In this document: one piece after another, positions 25,859 to 33,941 of the stretch
Layout: the number at the start of each line of letters is the position of its first letter
Numbering within the stretch: the stretch's first letter is position 1
Origin: Pseudobdellovibrionaceae bacterium
GTDB lineage: Bacteria; Bdellovibrionota; Bdellovibrionia; Bdellovibrionales; JAMPXM01
NCBI GenBank assembly: GCA_947462815.1
Contig: CANHQR010000018.1
Location: forward strand, 1-54,564
Direction: 5' to 3'
DNA: 54,564 nucleotides
The notes under the pieces: model-generated
Told to the model about the DNA's origin: nothing
The model's input: only the letters and a program-made list of their open reading frames with translations
Database searches by the model: none
Program-made: the position numbers and the translations under genes

Positions 25859-26658
25859 ACCGCCACCTCAGCTTTGATGGCCGGGTGTGGTTCGTAGCCC
25901 ACGAGCTCAAAGTCCTCATAGGTAAAATCAAAGATGTCAGTGCGGGCTGAATTCAAAATCATGCGCGGCATGGAACGCGGCTCACGCGTCAGTTGCAGGC
26001 GTGCCTGTTCGAGATGATTGGAGTACAAGTGCGCATCCCCCAGCGTGTGGATGAACTCTCCCGGCGTCAGACCGGTGACTTGCGCGACCATCATGCAAAG
26101 CAAGGCATAGGACGCGATATTGAACGGTACGCCCAAGAAAACATCCGCAGAGCGTTGGTACATCTGCAGACTCAGGCGACCATGGGCCACGTAGAACTGG
26201 AAAAAGGCATGGCAAGGCGGAAGCGCCATCTTGTCAACGTCGCCCGGATTGAACGCGATCACAAGATGGCGACGCGAGTCCGGATTCTTCTTAATTTGCT
26301 CAATCACATTCGCGATTTGATCAATTCGGCGACCATCGCTGGTTTCCCAGGCCCGCCACTGTTTGCCGTAGACAGGCCCGAGATCCCCATTCGCATCGGC
26401 CCACTCGTCCCAGATGCTGACCTTGTTCTCTTTCAAGTATTGAACGTTGGTGTCGCCCTTCAAAAACCAAAGCAGCTCATGAACTATCGAACGCGTATGC
26501 AGCTTTTTGGTCGTCAAAAGAGGAAAGCCCTCGCTGAGATCAAAGCGCATTTGGTGACCGAACACGCTGACGGTACCCGTCCCTGTGCGATCGGCTTTTT
26601 CAACTCCGTGATCAAGAATGCGTCGAAGTAGATCCGCGTAAACAAGATCAACATGCAT
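25855..26658 (-). CDS. thyA: Thymidylate synthase
   Basis: A 267-residue enzyme that methylates dUMP to dTMP using methylene-tetrahydrofolate. Visible are [19 protein letters not shown] (phosphate-binding Arg), [19 protein letters not shown], and [20 protein letters not shown]. The catalytic [12 protein letters not shown] (nucleophilic Cys) is followed by [18 protein letters not shown] and [12 protein letters not shown]. The length matches the 264-residue E. coli type. A gaggagtcc ribosome site precedes the ATG. It is first in the thyA-folA unit. Confidence 0.98.
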   Translation of the reverse strand: MHVDLVYADLLRRILDHGVEKADRTGTGTVSVFGHQMRFDLSEGFPLLTTKKLHTRSIVHELLWFLKGDTNVQYLKENKVSIWDEWADANGDLGPVYGKQWRAWETSDGRRIDQIANVIEQIKKNPDSRRHLVIAFNPGDVDKMALPPCHAFFQFYVAHGRLSLQMYQRSADVFLGVPFNIASYALLCMMVAQVTGLTPGEFIHTLGDAHLYSNHLEQARLQLTREPRSMPRMILNSARTDIFDFTYEDFELVGYEPHPAIKAEVAV

Positions 26659-26989
26659 GAGGAGTCCTCCTGGGCTGGGGTGGCGCGCTCGGGCAAGAAC
26701 GCAAGTTCAACATATCACTCGGGTGATCTTCGGACGGTCAACCCTGGCGCGGGGCGGTTGTCCGTTTTCCTTTTGATCTGCCACAATCCATTGTGCAGGT
26801 ATATACATAACTCTCTGAAATCATGAAGTTATTCCGAGGGTCGCCAGCCTCAACGTCACGGGTCCCCGACCCCTGCCAAAGGCCTCAATGCTTTCCAACA
26901 CTTACCCCCAACCCGCCTCTATTCTGCACACTCATCCAGGGCAGCTTTTTCAACTTGGCAACCTGCGTCTGCCTGTGGCTCATGGAGCT

Positions 26990-28288
26990 ATGGAAATCAA
27001 AGATCCAATTCACGGAACCATTGTCGTGAACTCGGCCGAAGAGGCGATCATCGAATCCCGGGAATTTCAGCGCCTTCGGCAGATCAAACAGCTCGGCTTC
27101 GCAGAGTACTCGTTTCCGGGAGCCACCCATTCGCGCTTTCTGCATTCGCTCGGCGTGATGCACCTCTCAGGTCTGGCCTTTGATTCTGTGTTTCGAGATT
27201 TTCGATTTCGCTCTGAGGCCACGCGGCAAAGATTACGGCAAGCTGTCCGGCTCGGAGCACTCTTGCACGATATTGGTCACGGTCCACTCTCCCATACCAC
27301 CGAGGAGGTCATGCCTCGCGTGCGCGATCTGCAAATCAAGGTCTATCAACATCGCGAACGAGGCTGGAGCTTAGATCCCGAACGCCGGGCGAATCACGAG
27401 GATTACACCATCAAGATGGTGACCGATTCGGAACTTTCCCGGACCATTGATGACTCACTCAAAGATATGAGTGGCCAGCATATCGCTTGTCTCATTGATC
27501 GAGGCCTGAAGGCGCCCGACGATTTTTTCATCGAGCAAGATTTGGATTTTCGCCCTGTTCTCTCGCAGATCATTTCAAGTGAGATGGACGTGGACCGCAT
27601 GGATTATCTCGAGCGCGACGCTTATTTTTGCGGTACCAACTACGGCCGCGTGGAGCTCGAATGGCTGATCGGCAATCTTCGCTTCCACGAATCGAGGGGT
27701 AAACTCCACTTGGCGCTCAATCGTCGGGCGCTTTCGACTTTCGACGACTTTTTGATCTCGCGACATCACATGTACTTGATGATCTACTTTCACCATAAAA
27801 GTTTGATCTACGAAGAGATGCTCACTCGGTATTTGCACTCGAAAGACTGCACCTATAGTTTGCCCCCGACCCTTGAAGACTACCTGCGCTGCTCCGACTT
27901 CTCGCTGTATGAGCATTTGTCGCAAGTGCAAAATAAGTGGGCTCGCCGAATTTCAGAACGTCGCCCCTTCAGAATGTTGACGGAGATTCATACGACAGAG
28001 CCGACTAAGCGGCCCCGCCAGATCTGCCAAGTTCTCGAAGCCGATGGCATCGAAACTATTCTCTCAAGCTCCGCGACCCGTCTCTCCAAGTATCACGCGA
28101 CGCAAGAACAAGAGGCCTTCCCAATCTTTGTGGTCGATGAGTACGATGCCCGAGAGAAACCGGTGCCGATTGAGAAGTGCACCCGGATTTTCCAACAATA
28201 CGAAGAGACGCGCATGATCGAGCGAATCTATGTTTCGCCTGAGGCCTTCGCGAAAGCCAAAAAACTGGTCGCCGACAAAAAACTCTGA
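26990..28288 (+). CDS. HD-domain phosphohydrolase (dNTPase/SAMHD1-like)
   Basis: A 432-residue protein if started at MEIKDPIHGTIVVN; an upstream ATG at 26888 adds 34 residues that look unlike the family. The HD core is visible: RLRQIKQLGFAEYSFPGATH, SRFLHSLGVMHL, and LLHDIGHGPLSHTTEE with the His-Asp pair. SSEMDVDRMDYLERDAYFCG supplies the last Asp. This order matches the YpgQ/SAMHD1-like branch of HD hydrolases that act on dNTPs or related nucleotides. The C-terminal 180 residues (HHMYLMIYFHHKSLIYEEML) are typical of the branch. Its position divergent from thyA-folA fits a role in dNTP balance, though the substrate is inferred. Confidence 0.85.
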   Translation: MEIKDPIHGTIVVNSAEEAIIESREFQRLRQIKQLGFAEYSFPGATHSRFLHSLGVMHLSGLAFDSVFRDFRFRSEATRQRLRQAVRLGALLHDIGHGPLSHTTEEVMPRVRDLQIKVYQHRERGWSLDPERRANHEDYTIKMVTDSELSRTIDDSLKDMSGQHIACLIDRGLKAPDDFFIEQDLDFRPVLSQIISSEMDVDRMDYLERDAYFCGTNYGRVELEWLIGNLRFHESRGKLHLALNRRALSTFDDFLISRHHMYLMIYFHHKSLIYEEMLTRYLHSKDCTYSLPPTLEDYLRCSDFSLYEHLSQVQNKWARRISERRPFRMLTEIHTTEPTKRPRQICQVLEADGIETILSSSATRLSKYHATQEQEAFPIFVVDEYDAREKPVPIEKCTRIFQQYEETRMIERIYVSPEAFAKAKKLVADKKL

Positions 28289-28342
28289 GGTATTTTCAGT
28301 GGCGTGGGAGCTCGAACCTCCCGAATGGAGATGTGATGTGGA

Positions 28343-28882
28343 TTATAACTTTTGTCCCTGATCCGCCGGCGGTGTCCAAGCACCATGTTTTTCAGCGAGC
28401 AACTGCGACAGTCGGTTCAAGTCGGCCATCACCTCTTGGAAGTCGTCTTTATCGCGCAGGCGTCCGCTGCTGCCATATTCGCCATCAGCCAGCTGATTAA
28501 TCAAGCGTCGAATCGGAACCATCGGACCGACTAAACGGTGCGAAAGTACCACACCCAAAGAGAACGAAATCACCCCAAAGACGATCGCGACTGCAATCGT
28601 CGTGATGGTAGCCGTCTGCAGGGATGAGTTGATCGCTACCATCACATCGGGCTCGATCCGGTAGACAACGGCGAGAGTCTTCAGCATGTCTTTGAGCGAA
28701 AAAAGAAAGAGTAAAAAGACACCACCCATGATCACCAGAGTACTGCCGACAAAGTAAAAGGAGTATCTGAGCTGAAAATCAGGCCGGAGGAGAATATTCT
28801 TAGCCGACCGTTTATTGCGACCGCCAACTTCTGTCATTTGCACCTCTTCGCTGACAACCATGATGACCTGGTTTAACGACAA
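28343..28882 (-). CDS. Two-TM membrane protein with HAMP domain
   Basis: A 179-residue inner-membrane protein. Two transmembrane segments (about residues 46-66, VGSTLVIMGGVFLLFLFSL, and about 94-115, ITTIAVAIVFGVISFSLGVV) flank a short loop of about 27 residues. A HAMP linker follows (LSHRLVGPMVPIRRLINQLA, then DFQEVMADLNRLSQLL). No kinase or methyl-accepting domain is present, so it is a stand-alone TM-HAMP protein, possibly a signalling adaptor. The start could be Met8 or Met16 instead. It is convergent with the HD gene. Confidence 0.75.
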   Translation of the reverse strand: MSLNQVIMVVSEEVQMTEVGGRNKRSAKNILLRPDFQLRYSFYFVGSTLVIMGGVFLLFLFSLKDMLKTLAVVYRIEPDVMVAINSSLQTATITTIAVAIVFGVISFSLGVVLSHRLVGPMVPIRRLINQLADGEYGSSGRLRDKDDFQEVMADLNRLSQLLAEKHGAWTPPADQGQKL

Positions 28883-29164
28883 CGTGAAGCAACGGCTCTG
28901 AGGTTACCCGACTCTAGTCGAGGGAGCCTCTGTTTGAAAATTGAAGCTCTCGTAAACTCAGGTCAAATCACGGGGAGCCGGTCAAGGCCCGTTAAGCTCA
29001 GTTTGTTTTGATTTGATACGTCGTCTTCCGAAACGTTAGGCTTTAATTCGGACCATCGAGTAACCTAGAAGTCGAGAGAAATGGAGATCATTTGGACAAT
29101 GAGCTGTCCCAAGATGCTCCAAGACTTTTGACGAGAGTCACGTTTCTAGTTTCAATTGAGGTTC

Positions 29165-29644
29165 ATGATGCAAAACCCGTTGGCATGGATCATCGAAGAC
29201 TCGGGCCTGAATCGAAGAGTTTTAACTAGAGTTATTGAGAGTTTTGGCTTTGAAGTGAGGTGCTTTTCCTCGGGATCAGAGGTTGTCAATGCCATGAATG
29301 ATATGTGGTTGACAGTCCCCGAGATCATTTTCTGCGACTTAATGATGCCTAAAATGTCAGGACTTGAACTGATTCGGCGAATACGACAAAACTCGAATTT
29401 CGAAAAATCTGTGATCATAGTGATCTCTGCAGTGGCAGATTCAGAGACCGTCGAAAAAGCCAAAGCAATGAACGTCAGCGGCTACATCATCAAACCAAGT
29501 TCAGCTGCCAGGATTTTAAAGGCTCTTGATCATGCTTTAAACGATTTTAGCATCTCAGATGATCTTCGTAGCCAAATCGAACAGCAAGCCGTCAAGACGG
29601 GGAGTTTCAAAGTCTTTTCTGAATTTCGCCGAAAGGGCGCATAA
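29165..29644 (+). CDS. Response regulator with C-terminal helical tail
   Basis: About 159 residues. The start is placed at ATG 29165 because gagg lies five bases upstream. The receiver motifs are AWIIEDSGLNRRV (acidic pocket), phospho-acceptor Asp58 in FCDLMMPKMSG, VISAVADSE (switch Ser), and IIKPSSAARI (Lys). A tail of about 35 residues (SDDLRSQIEQQAVKTG) follows with no DNA-binding domain, so it may act by protein contact, as CheY-like proteins do. It lies about 200 bases upstream of a histidine kinase, its probable partner. Both genes are visibly more AT-rich than the surrounding genes. Confidence 0.9.
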   Translation: MMQNPLAWIIEDSGLNRRVLTRVIESFGFEVRCFSSGSEVVNAMNDMWLTVPEIIFCDLMMPKMSGLELIRRIRQNSNFEKSVIIVISAVADSETVEKAKAMNVSGYIIKPSSAARILKALDHALNDFSISDDLRSQIEQQAVKTGSFKVFSEFRRKGA

Positions 29645-29651
29645 CTGGGCG

Positions 29652-29849
29652 ATGAGACCTCGTCCAATCCAGAAAGCAGCAAAAGCAACTGTGTTTTCTC
29701 GACAAAAGGTTGAGCCTCATGATCAATCGAGCAACGTAACGATGGCTAACCAATCAAAAAACTGTCGAGATACCGACGGGATCTCTTTTGCGTTTCTTAA
29801 AAATCAAAAAACCAATGTGGCGCAGATAACCGAATTGGGTGATCGATGA
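29652..29849 (+). CDS. Possible small ORF coupled to the kinase
   Basis: A 65-residue frame whose stop overlaps the kinase start as ATGA, the layout of translationally coupled genes. The sequence is basic and polar with no recognised motif and no strong ribosome site. It may simply be leader sequence. Confidence 0.25.
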   Translation: MRPRPIQKAAKATVFSRQKVEPHDQSSNVTMANQSKNCRDTDGISFAFLKNQKTNVAQITELGDR

Positions 29850-31081
29850 GTTCGCTTTTTAAAACAGTCGCAGAGAATGCGCCGGCAGGTCTCATCTTGT
29901 TCAGGAAGACTGACAAACGAGTGGTCTTTATGAATAGATCAGCAAGTCATATGCTAGGATACGATCCGTCTGATTCGACCGAGGCAAAGCTTTCGTCCCT
30001 TGAGGCGAGTGATCTCCTTCCGAACGAGTCTGTACAATCGTTTAGGGTTCCTGACCTCGAAGTTTTGAACATTCCGGGTTATTATTCAGAGATTCGAATC
30101 CTATCGAAGCAAAAGCAGATGATCCCGATTCAGGCCTGGATTGAGCACCGAATTATTCGTAAGTCTGAGTACATCGTCCTACACCTCCAAAGCCTCGCGA
30201 GCCAAAAGCGCCTTTTGCGCGAAATGAACGCAAAACAAGAGGGTCTTAGACTCGCTCTCCACGAACTGCAGCAGCAGAATGACGAACTTCGTGAACTAGC
30301 TTTGACAAAGATTAAGTTCATTGCCCTTGTATCACACGAACTCAGGAACCCGTTGAATGGCCTTCTTGGATCTGTTGAATTGTTGAACATGAACCTCTGG
30401 CGAGACGAGAAAGACTTGCTAGAAATCCATCAGACCCTAAAGCTGCAAGTTCATACCTTAATTGAATACGTTCGCAATATCCTTGATTACTCTCGATTGG
30501 AGGCGAAGTCTGCCGACTACTATGTTGAAAAGGTAAGAGTTTTCGATTTGATCGACAACAGCGTGTCTCTTCTCAGCGAGGTTTGTTCGGCTCGAGAAAT
30601 TGAAATCGTTGTTGATAAGAATGCAAAACGCCGATCTGCTTGGTTTTGGGCGGATGGATTTAGATCTTCTCAGGTTTTAAATAACATCCTCAGCAACGCG
30701 GTGAAATTCAGTCCAAATGGGTCGAAAATTGAAATCTTGGTATCTTCAAACAAGGGTCATACCACAGTGGAAGTCCGCGATTATGGGTGCGGAATACCAC
30801 CGGGAATGGAGCGAAAAGTCTTCGCAGAGTTCGAGAGGGTTGACGACCAATGGAGTGCTGAAGAAGGACATGGTCTAGGAATGGCGATTTCACAAAGAAT
30901 CGTTAACGATCTTGGCGGAAAGATTTGGTACGAAAGCGAGTTAGGCAAAGGTACTCGATTTTTCTTCCAGTTTCCCAAGAAACGTCTGCTCCAGGAAGAC
31001 CTCTACAAAGAGAGGCCCCAAGAAGATCAGGGAGTATTCCTGTTGGATAAAAAAAGTAGTGCCGATCAAGGCGGTAATTGA
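29846..31081 (+). CDS. PAS-domain sensor histidine kinase
   Basis: A 411-residue cytoplasmic kinase with no membrane segment. Residues about 1-115 are a PAS domain (AENAPAGLILFRKTDKRVVF, MNRSASHMLGYDPSD). A coiled coil (about 120-150) leads to the HisKA helix FIALVSHELRNPLNGLLGS with phospho-acceptor His164. The ATPase domain has an N box (NNILSNAVKFSPNGS), G1 (VRDYGCGIPPG), an F box, G2 (GHGLGMAI) and a late GKGTRFFFQFP. All boxes look intact. It is likely to phosphorylate the response regulator upstream. It is followed by flagellin genes, so a motility link is possible but unproven. Confidence 0.93.
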   Translation: MSSLFKTVAENAPAGLILFRKTDKRVVFMNRSASHMLGYDPSDSTEAKLSSLEASDLLPNESVQSFRVPDLEVLNIPGYYSEIRILSKQKQMIPIQAWIEHRIIRKSEYIVLHLQSLASQKRLLREMNAKQEGLRLALHELQQQNDELRELALTKIKFIALVSHELRNPLNGLLGSVELLNMNLWRDEKDLLEIHQTLKLQVHTLIEYVRNILDYSRLEAKSADYYVEKVRVFDLIDNSVSLLSEVCSAREIEIVVDKNAKRRSAWFWADGFRSSQVLNNILSNAVKFSPNGSKIEILVSSNKGHTTVEVRDYGCGIPPGMERKVFAEFERVDDQWSAEEGHGLGMAISQRIVNDLGGKIWYESELGKGTRFFFQFPKKRLLQEDLYKERPQEDQGVFLLDKKSSADQGGN

Positions 31082-31201
31082 TATCGGATCGATATTTCAG
31101 CTCAGACGAGAGCTCTTTGCCCTAATTTCAGTTTTAAGCGCCTGCGATCCTATCCTTACGTCCAGTTTTTCTCAATTTGGGAAAAATCTGCGACTCAAGC
31201 C

Positions 31202-31228
31202 TCAAGACTCAGAATGAGACGCCGATAT
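31202..31228 (+). promoter_or_regulatory. Sigma28-like promoter of flagellin 1
   Basis: tcaagact, 11 bases, then gccgatat. The -10 matches seven of eight bases of the flagellar sigma factor consensus GCCGATAA, and the spacing is exactly the usual 11. The -35 matches TAAAGTTT at five of eight. It is about 85 bases before the flagellin start. Confidence 0.65.
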
Positions 31229-31250
31229 GTAAGTCAGGTACGTAACCCTG

Positions 31251-31292
31251 GTTTGAACATGATGTTCGAACCCCACCGTCAAGGAAGACGGT
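31251..31292 (+). promoter_or_regulatory. Leader inverted repeats before flagellin 1
   Basis: gtttgaacat (31251-31260) and atgttcgaac (31262-31271) form a 10-bp inverted repeat with one mismatch. accgtc (31275-31280) and gacggt (31287-31292) form a 6-bp stem nine bases before the aaggagg ribosome site. They could be an operator or mRNA structures. Confidence 0.5.
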
Positions 31293-31314
31293 TGGTTCTC
31301 AAGGAGGAGGATGT

Positions 31315-32163
31315 ATGGGTCTTCGGATCAATACAAACGTGGCCTCACTAAACGCCCAACGAAACTTGTTGGGAACGAAGTGGGGATTGGACAAGAGCCT
31401 TGAACGCTTGTCCTCTGGCTACCGAATCAATCGGGCCGGAGACGACGCAGCGGGATTGGCCATCAGTGAAAACCTGCGGGCACAGATCCGGGGTCTCAAA
31501 CAGGCGTCTCGCAACGCTCAGGACGGTGTCTCACTCGTCCAGGTTGCGGAAGGCGGACTGAACGAGATTTCAAGCATCATGATTCGCCTGCGCGAACTTG
31601 CAGTACAAGCTGCTTCGGACACGATCGGTCCGGTCGAGCGTCAGTTCCTCAACGTGGAATATGACCAGCTCGTCTCCGAAATCGATCGAATCGCCGATGG
31701 CACGGAGTTCAACGGAACTCAACTGCTCAGCGGAACGGGGTCAGTGCTCGATTTCCAAGTTGGAACTCGAAACGATCCAAATATCGACCGCCTCACGTTC
31801 GATGCCTCGAAGGCTGATGCGAATAGCGCAGCGCTCGGCATCAACTTGACCAGCGTCGCAGATAAAGCGTCCGCCCAGAACAGCTTGGCCGCAATCGATG
31901 CCGCAATTGTAAGTGTGTCCGCGATGCGCGCCGACTTCGGTGCGATCCAGAACCGCTTGCAGTCGACAATTGGTAACCTAGCTGTCTCGGTCGAGAACTT
32001 GTCAGCAGCGAACTCGCGAATCCGCGATGTGGATGTCGCCGAGGAAACCGCTGAGCTCACGCGCAACAACATCTTGTTGCAAGCGGGCACTTCGGTCCTC
32101 GCCCAGGCGAACCAAACATCCAACACAGCGCTTTCGCTCTTGAACCGCACGTTCCAAGGCTGA
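31315..32163 (+). CDS. fliC: Flagellin
   Basis: A 282-residue flagellin, the subunit of the flagellar filament exported through the flagellar type III apparatus. The N-terminal D0/D1 region has INTNVASLNAQRNL, LERLSSGYRINRAGDDAAGL, and QVAEGGLNEISSIMIRLREL. The C-terminal D1/D0 region has ADFGAIQNRLQSTIGNLAVS, ENLSAANSRIRDVDVAEETA and ANQTSNTALSLL. The variable middle is very short, so D2/D3 are absent, as in the compact flagellins of many predatory and deltaproteobacterial relatives. A strong aaggaggagg ribosome site precedes the ATG. A sigma28-like promoter lies upstream and a hairpin terminator downstream. It is a paralogue of the next flagellin. Confidence 0.97.
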   Translation: MGLRINTNVASLNAQRNLLGTKWGLDKSLERLSSGYRINRAGDDAAGLAISENLRAQIRGLKQASRNAQDGVSLVQVAEGGLNEISSIMIRLRELAVQAASDTIGPVERQFLNVEYDQLVSEIDRIADGTEFNGTQLLSGTGSVLDFQVGTRNDPNIDRLTFDASKADANSAALGINLTSVADKASAQNSLAAIDAAIVSVSAMRADFGAIQNRLQSTIGNLAVSVENLSAANSRIRDVDVAEETAELTRNNILLQAGTSVLAQANQTSNTALSLLNRTFQG

Positions 32164-32289
32164 CGAACTCTGACTCCCGTGACTTCGCTTGAGTTCTAAC
32201 GTCGAGAGGCGTCAGCTCGAGCGAGAATACACCTGGACGAAGGCGAACGCTTTCTTCCGGCGTGACCGACGAATCTGTTTCCTGCTTTT

Positions 32290-32325
32290 GGGGAGGGAGG
32301 ATCTAACTCCTTCCTCCCCATTTAT
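32290..32325 (+). terminator. Hairpin terminator after flagellin 1
   Basis: ggggagggagga (32290-32301) pairs with tccttcctcccc (32308-32319) with one G-T wobble, six-base loop, followed by atttatt. It is about 130 bases past the flagellin stop. The rest of 32164-32610 holds only leader and promoter sequence for the next flagellin. Confidence 0.8.
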
Positions 32326-32466
32326 TCAATTCGAACGCCGATATCATTTTCGATATCCAATGTTCGAAAAGCGCTCGCGTCACATCGTCACAAATCGACG
32401 ATGATCAGCGCTCTCGCGCTCACCTTATCAAAATCATCGATTTGAAATCTAGACCACAACTGGACT

Positions 32467-32493
32467 CAAAGACCCATCAAAAAATTCCGATCC
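32467..32493 (+). promoter_or_regulatory. Sigma28-like promoter candidate of flagellin 2
   Basis: caaagacc, 11 bases, then tccgatcc gives AAAG at -35 and CCGAT at -10. A second candidate with an exact gccgatat lies at 32337-32344 but has a poor -35. A tgtcca-tgg-tggaca hairpin (32505-32519) lies in the leader just after the first candidate. Confidence 0.4.
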
Positions 32494-32610
32494 AGCTATG
32501 GGGATGTCCATGGTGGACACATGAACCCCGGTAAACAAACGACGCATGAAGTGTCGTTCTGCCAAGGTTGGCAATGATCAAGGAGGATCTGATGAAACAA
32601 GGAGGATAGG

Positions 32611-33444
32611 ATGGGTTTACGTATTGCGACCAATGTGGCGTCGTTGAACGCTCAGAAAAGCTTGGTCGGAACACAGCGCTCGGCGAACCAGAGCTTGGCT
32701 CGATTGAGCTCAGGCTATCGAATCAACCAAGCGGCAGATGATGCTGCGGGACTCGCGATCAGCGAGAACTTAAGAGGTCAGGTTCGAGGTCTTCGCCAGG
32801 CCAACCGTAACGCGAACGACGGTATTTCGCTCGTACAAGTTGCCGAAGGTGGCTTGAACGAGGTCTCAAATATGTTGATCCGTCTTCGCGAACTCGCGGT
32901 GCAGTCGTCTTCCGACACGATTGGCGATACAGAACGTAAGTTCATTGATGTGGAATATCAGCAGCTCAAGTCCGAAATTCAGCGGATCACTGAGGTGACT
33001 CGCTTCAACGGACGCGACCTTCTGAACGGGACTGGCGGACTGATCGACATTCAAGTTGGAACGTACAACGACCCCTTCAAGGATCGGATCTCGTTCAATG
33101 CTTCGGCGGCAAACGCCAGCCTCGATGCTCTCGGCATATCGGCCGAACAGGTGAGCACGAAGGAAGGTGCGCAGGTCAGCATGGATGTGATTGACCGAGC
33201 CTTGGTGTCGGTGAACGCGATTCGCGCCAACTTCGGTGCGATGCAGAACCGGCTGCAGTCGACGATTCAAAACTTGGCTGTGGCTGACGAAAACTTGTCG
33301 GCTGCGAACTCGCGAATCCGTGACACAGATGTGGCCGCGGAGAGCGCAGAGCTCGTGCGCAACAACATCCTCATGCAAGCCGGCGTGAGCGTGTTGGGAC
33401 AGGCGAATAACATGCAACAGGTCGCGTTGAAGCTGCTAGGCTGA
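32611..33444 (+). CDS. fliC: Flagellin, second copy
   Basis: A 277-residue flagellin close to the previous one in both ends: IATNVASLNAQKSL, LARLSSGYRINQAADDAAGL, VSVNAIRANFGAMQNRLQST and DENLSAANSRIRDTDVAAES. The middle differs (GRDLLNGTGGLIDIQVGTYN, DALGISAEQ), which indicates an older duplication with separate use. An aaggagg ribosome site precedes the ATG. The last six codons plus stop form the 5' part of a hairpin that is repeated three more times after the gene. Filament or sheath-layer position relative to flagellin 1 cannot be told from sequence. Confidence 0.97.
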   Translation: MGLRIATNVASLNAQKSLVGTQRSANQSLARLSSGYRINQAADDAAGLAISENLRGQVRGLRQANRNANDGISLVQVAEGGLNEVSNMLIRLRELAVQSSSDTIGDTERKFIDVEYQQLKSEIQRITEVTRFNGRDLLNGTGGLIDIQVGTYNDPFKDRISFNASAANASLDALGISAEQVSTKEGAQVSMDVIDRALVSVNAIRANFGAMQNRLQSTIQNLAVADENLSAANSRIRDTDVAAESAELVRNNILMQAGVSVLGQANNMQQVALKLLG

Positions 33445-33581
33445 AACGCGACAGCCTGAGACGCTCGCGTTGAAGCTGTTGGGCTGAAACGCGACAGGAT
33501 GAGCGGCTCGCGTTGAAGCTGTTGGGCTGAAACGCGACAGGATGAGCGGCTCGCGTTGAAGCTGTTGGGCTGAAACGCGAC
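33421..33581 (+). repeat. Four-copy 43-bp array built from the flagellin tail
   Basis: Four 32-base copies start at 33421, 33464, 33507 and 33550, separated by 11-base spacers, giving an exact 43-bp period. Each copy is an inverted repeat (tcgcgtt ... aacgcga) and each contains the sequence for A-L-K-L-L-G-stop. Copy 1 is the real end of the flagellin gene; copies 2-4 are identical to one another and differ from copy 1 at three bases. Confidence 0.95.
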
Positions 33582-33604
33582 GAACAGAAGCCACAGACAT
33601 TGAT

Positions 33605-33630
33605 GAGAGGGCCCCATCTCGGGCCCTCTC
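33605..33630 (+). terminator. Strong hairpin after the flagellin repeat array
   Basis: gagagggccc and gggccctctc form a perfect 10-bp stem with a six-base loop. The following tgtcccc is not T-rich, so termination may be imperfect. Confidence 0.65.
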
Positions 33631-33738
33631 TGTCCCCGCCTCTGAAGGTAACTGCCTCTCAAGTCACGGATCGACTTGTAGGCCGAAAATTCCTAGGCCC
33701 TGCCGACAGGAGGGCGATCACGGAAAGGACTCCGTAAG

Positions 33739-33828
33739 ATGTCGAACACAATGAGTGAATGGTCAATGAGCCTCGCATGGGTTTTTACAAGTGTTGCAGT
33801 CTGGATCATCGGACTGGGGCTCAGTTGA
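33739..33828 (+). CDS. Candidate 29-residue single-TM small protein
   Basis: A short frame starting ATG TCG AAC and ending at TGA 33826-33828. The protein begins with polar residues (MSNTMSEWSM) and continues with one hydrophobic helix of about 17 residues (LAWVFTSVAVWIIGLGL), then ends in Ser. The layout is that of small membrane proteins that associate with larger complexes. The ribosome site is weak. Chance is possible for so short a frame. Nothing else was recognised in the gap 33631-33941. Confidence 0.35.
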   Translation: MSNTMSEWSMSLAWVFTSVAVWIIGLGLS

Positions 33829-33941
33829 TTGCACCCTCGGCTCTCCCCACAAACTATGGAGACGGTAGCTCTCGAGCCGGCGACTCGAAGCCAAATCCGG
33901 AGATTGTACATCGAGCTCTCCGACTGACTCAAAGAGCTGAA

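Noticed and set aside
26888-26989. Start of the HD gene at the upstream ATG
   Set aside because: The 34 added residues have no family-like pattern, whereas MEIKDPIHGTI matches the usual beginning; it is kept as an alternative only.
28300-28325. T-arm-like gggagctcgaacctccc after the HD gene
   Set aside because: It is a simple inverted repeat with no cloverleaf or acceptor stem; at most a weak two-way terminator.
33421-33581. CRISPR array
   Set aside because: The repeats are palindromic and regularly spaced, but the spacers are 11 bases and nearly identical, and the repeat is part of a gene. No cas genes are present.
33267-33662. 131-residue minus-strand frame across the flagellin tail array
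   Set aside because: Its repeated FSPT/FQPN segments are translations of the 43-bp repeat in changing frames, antisense to flagellin.
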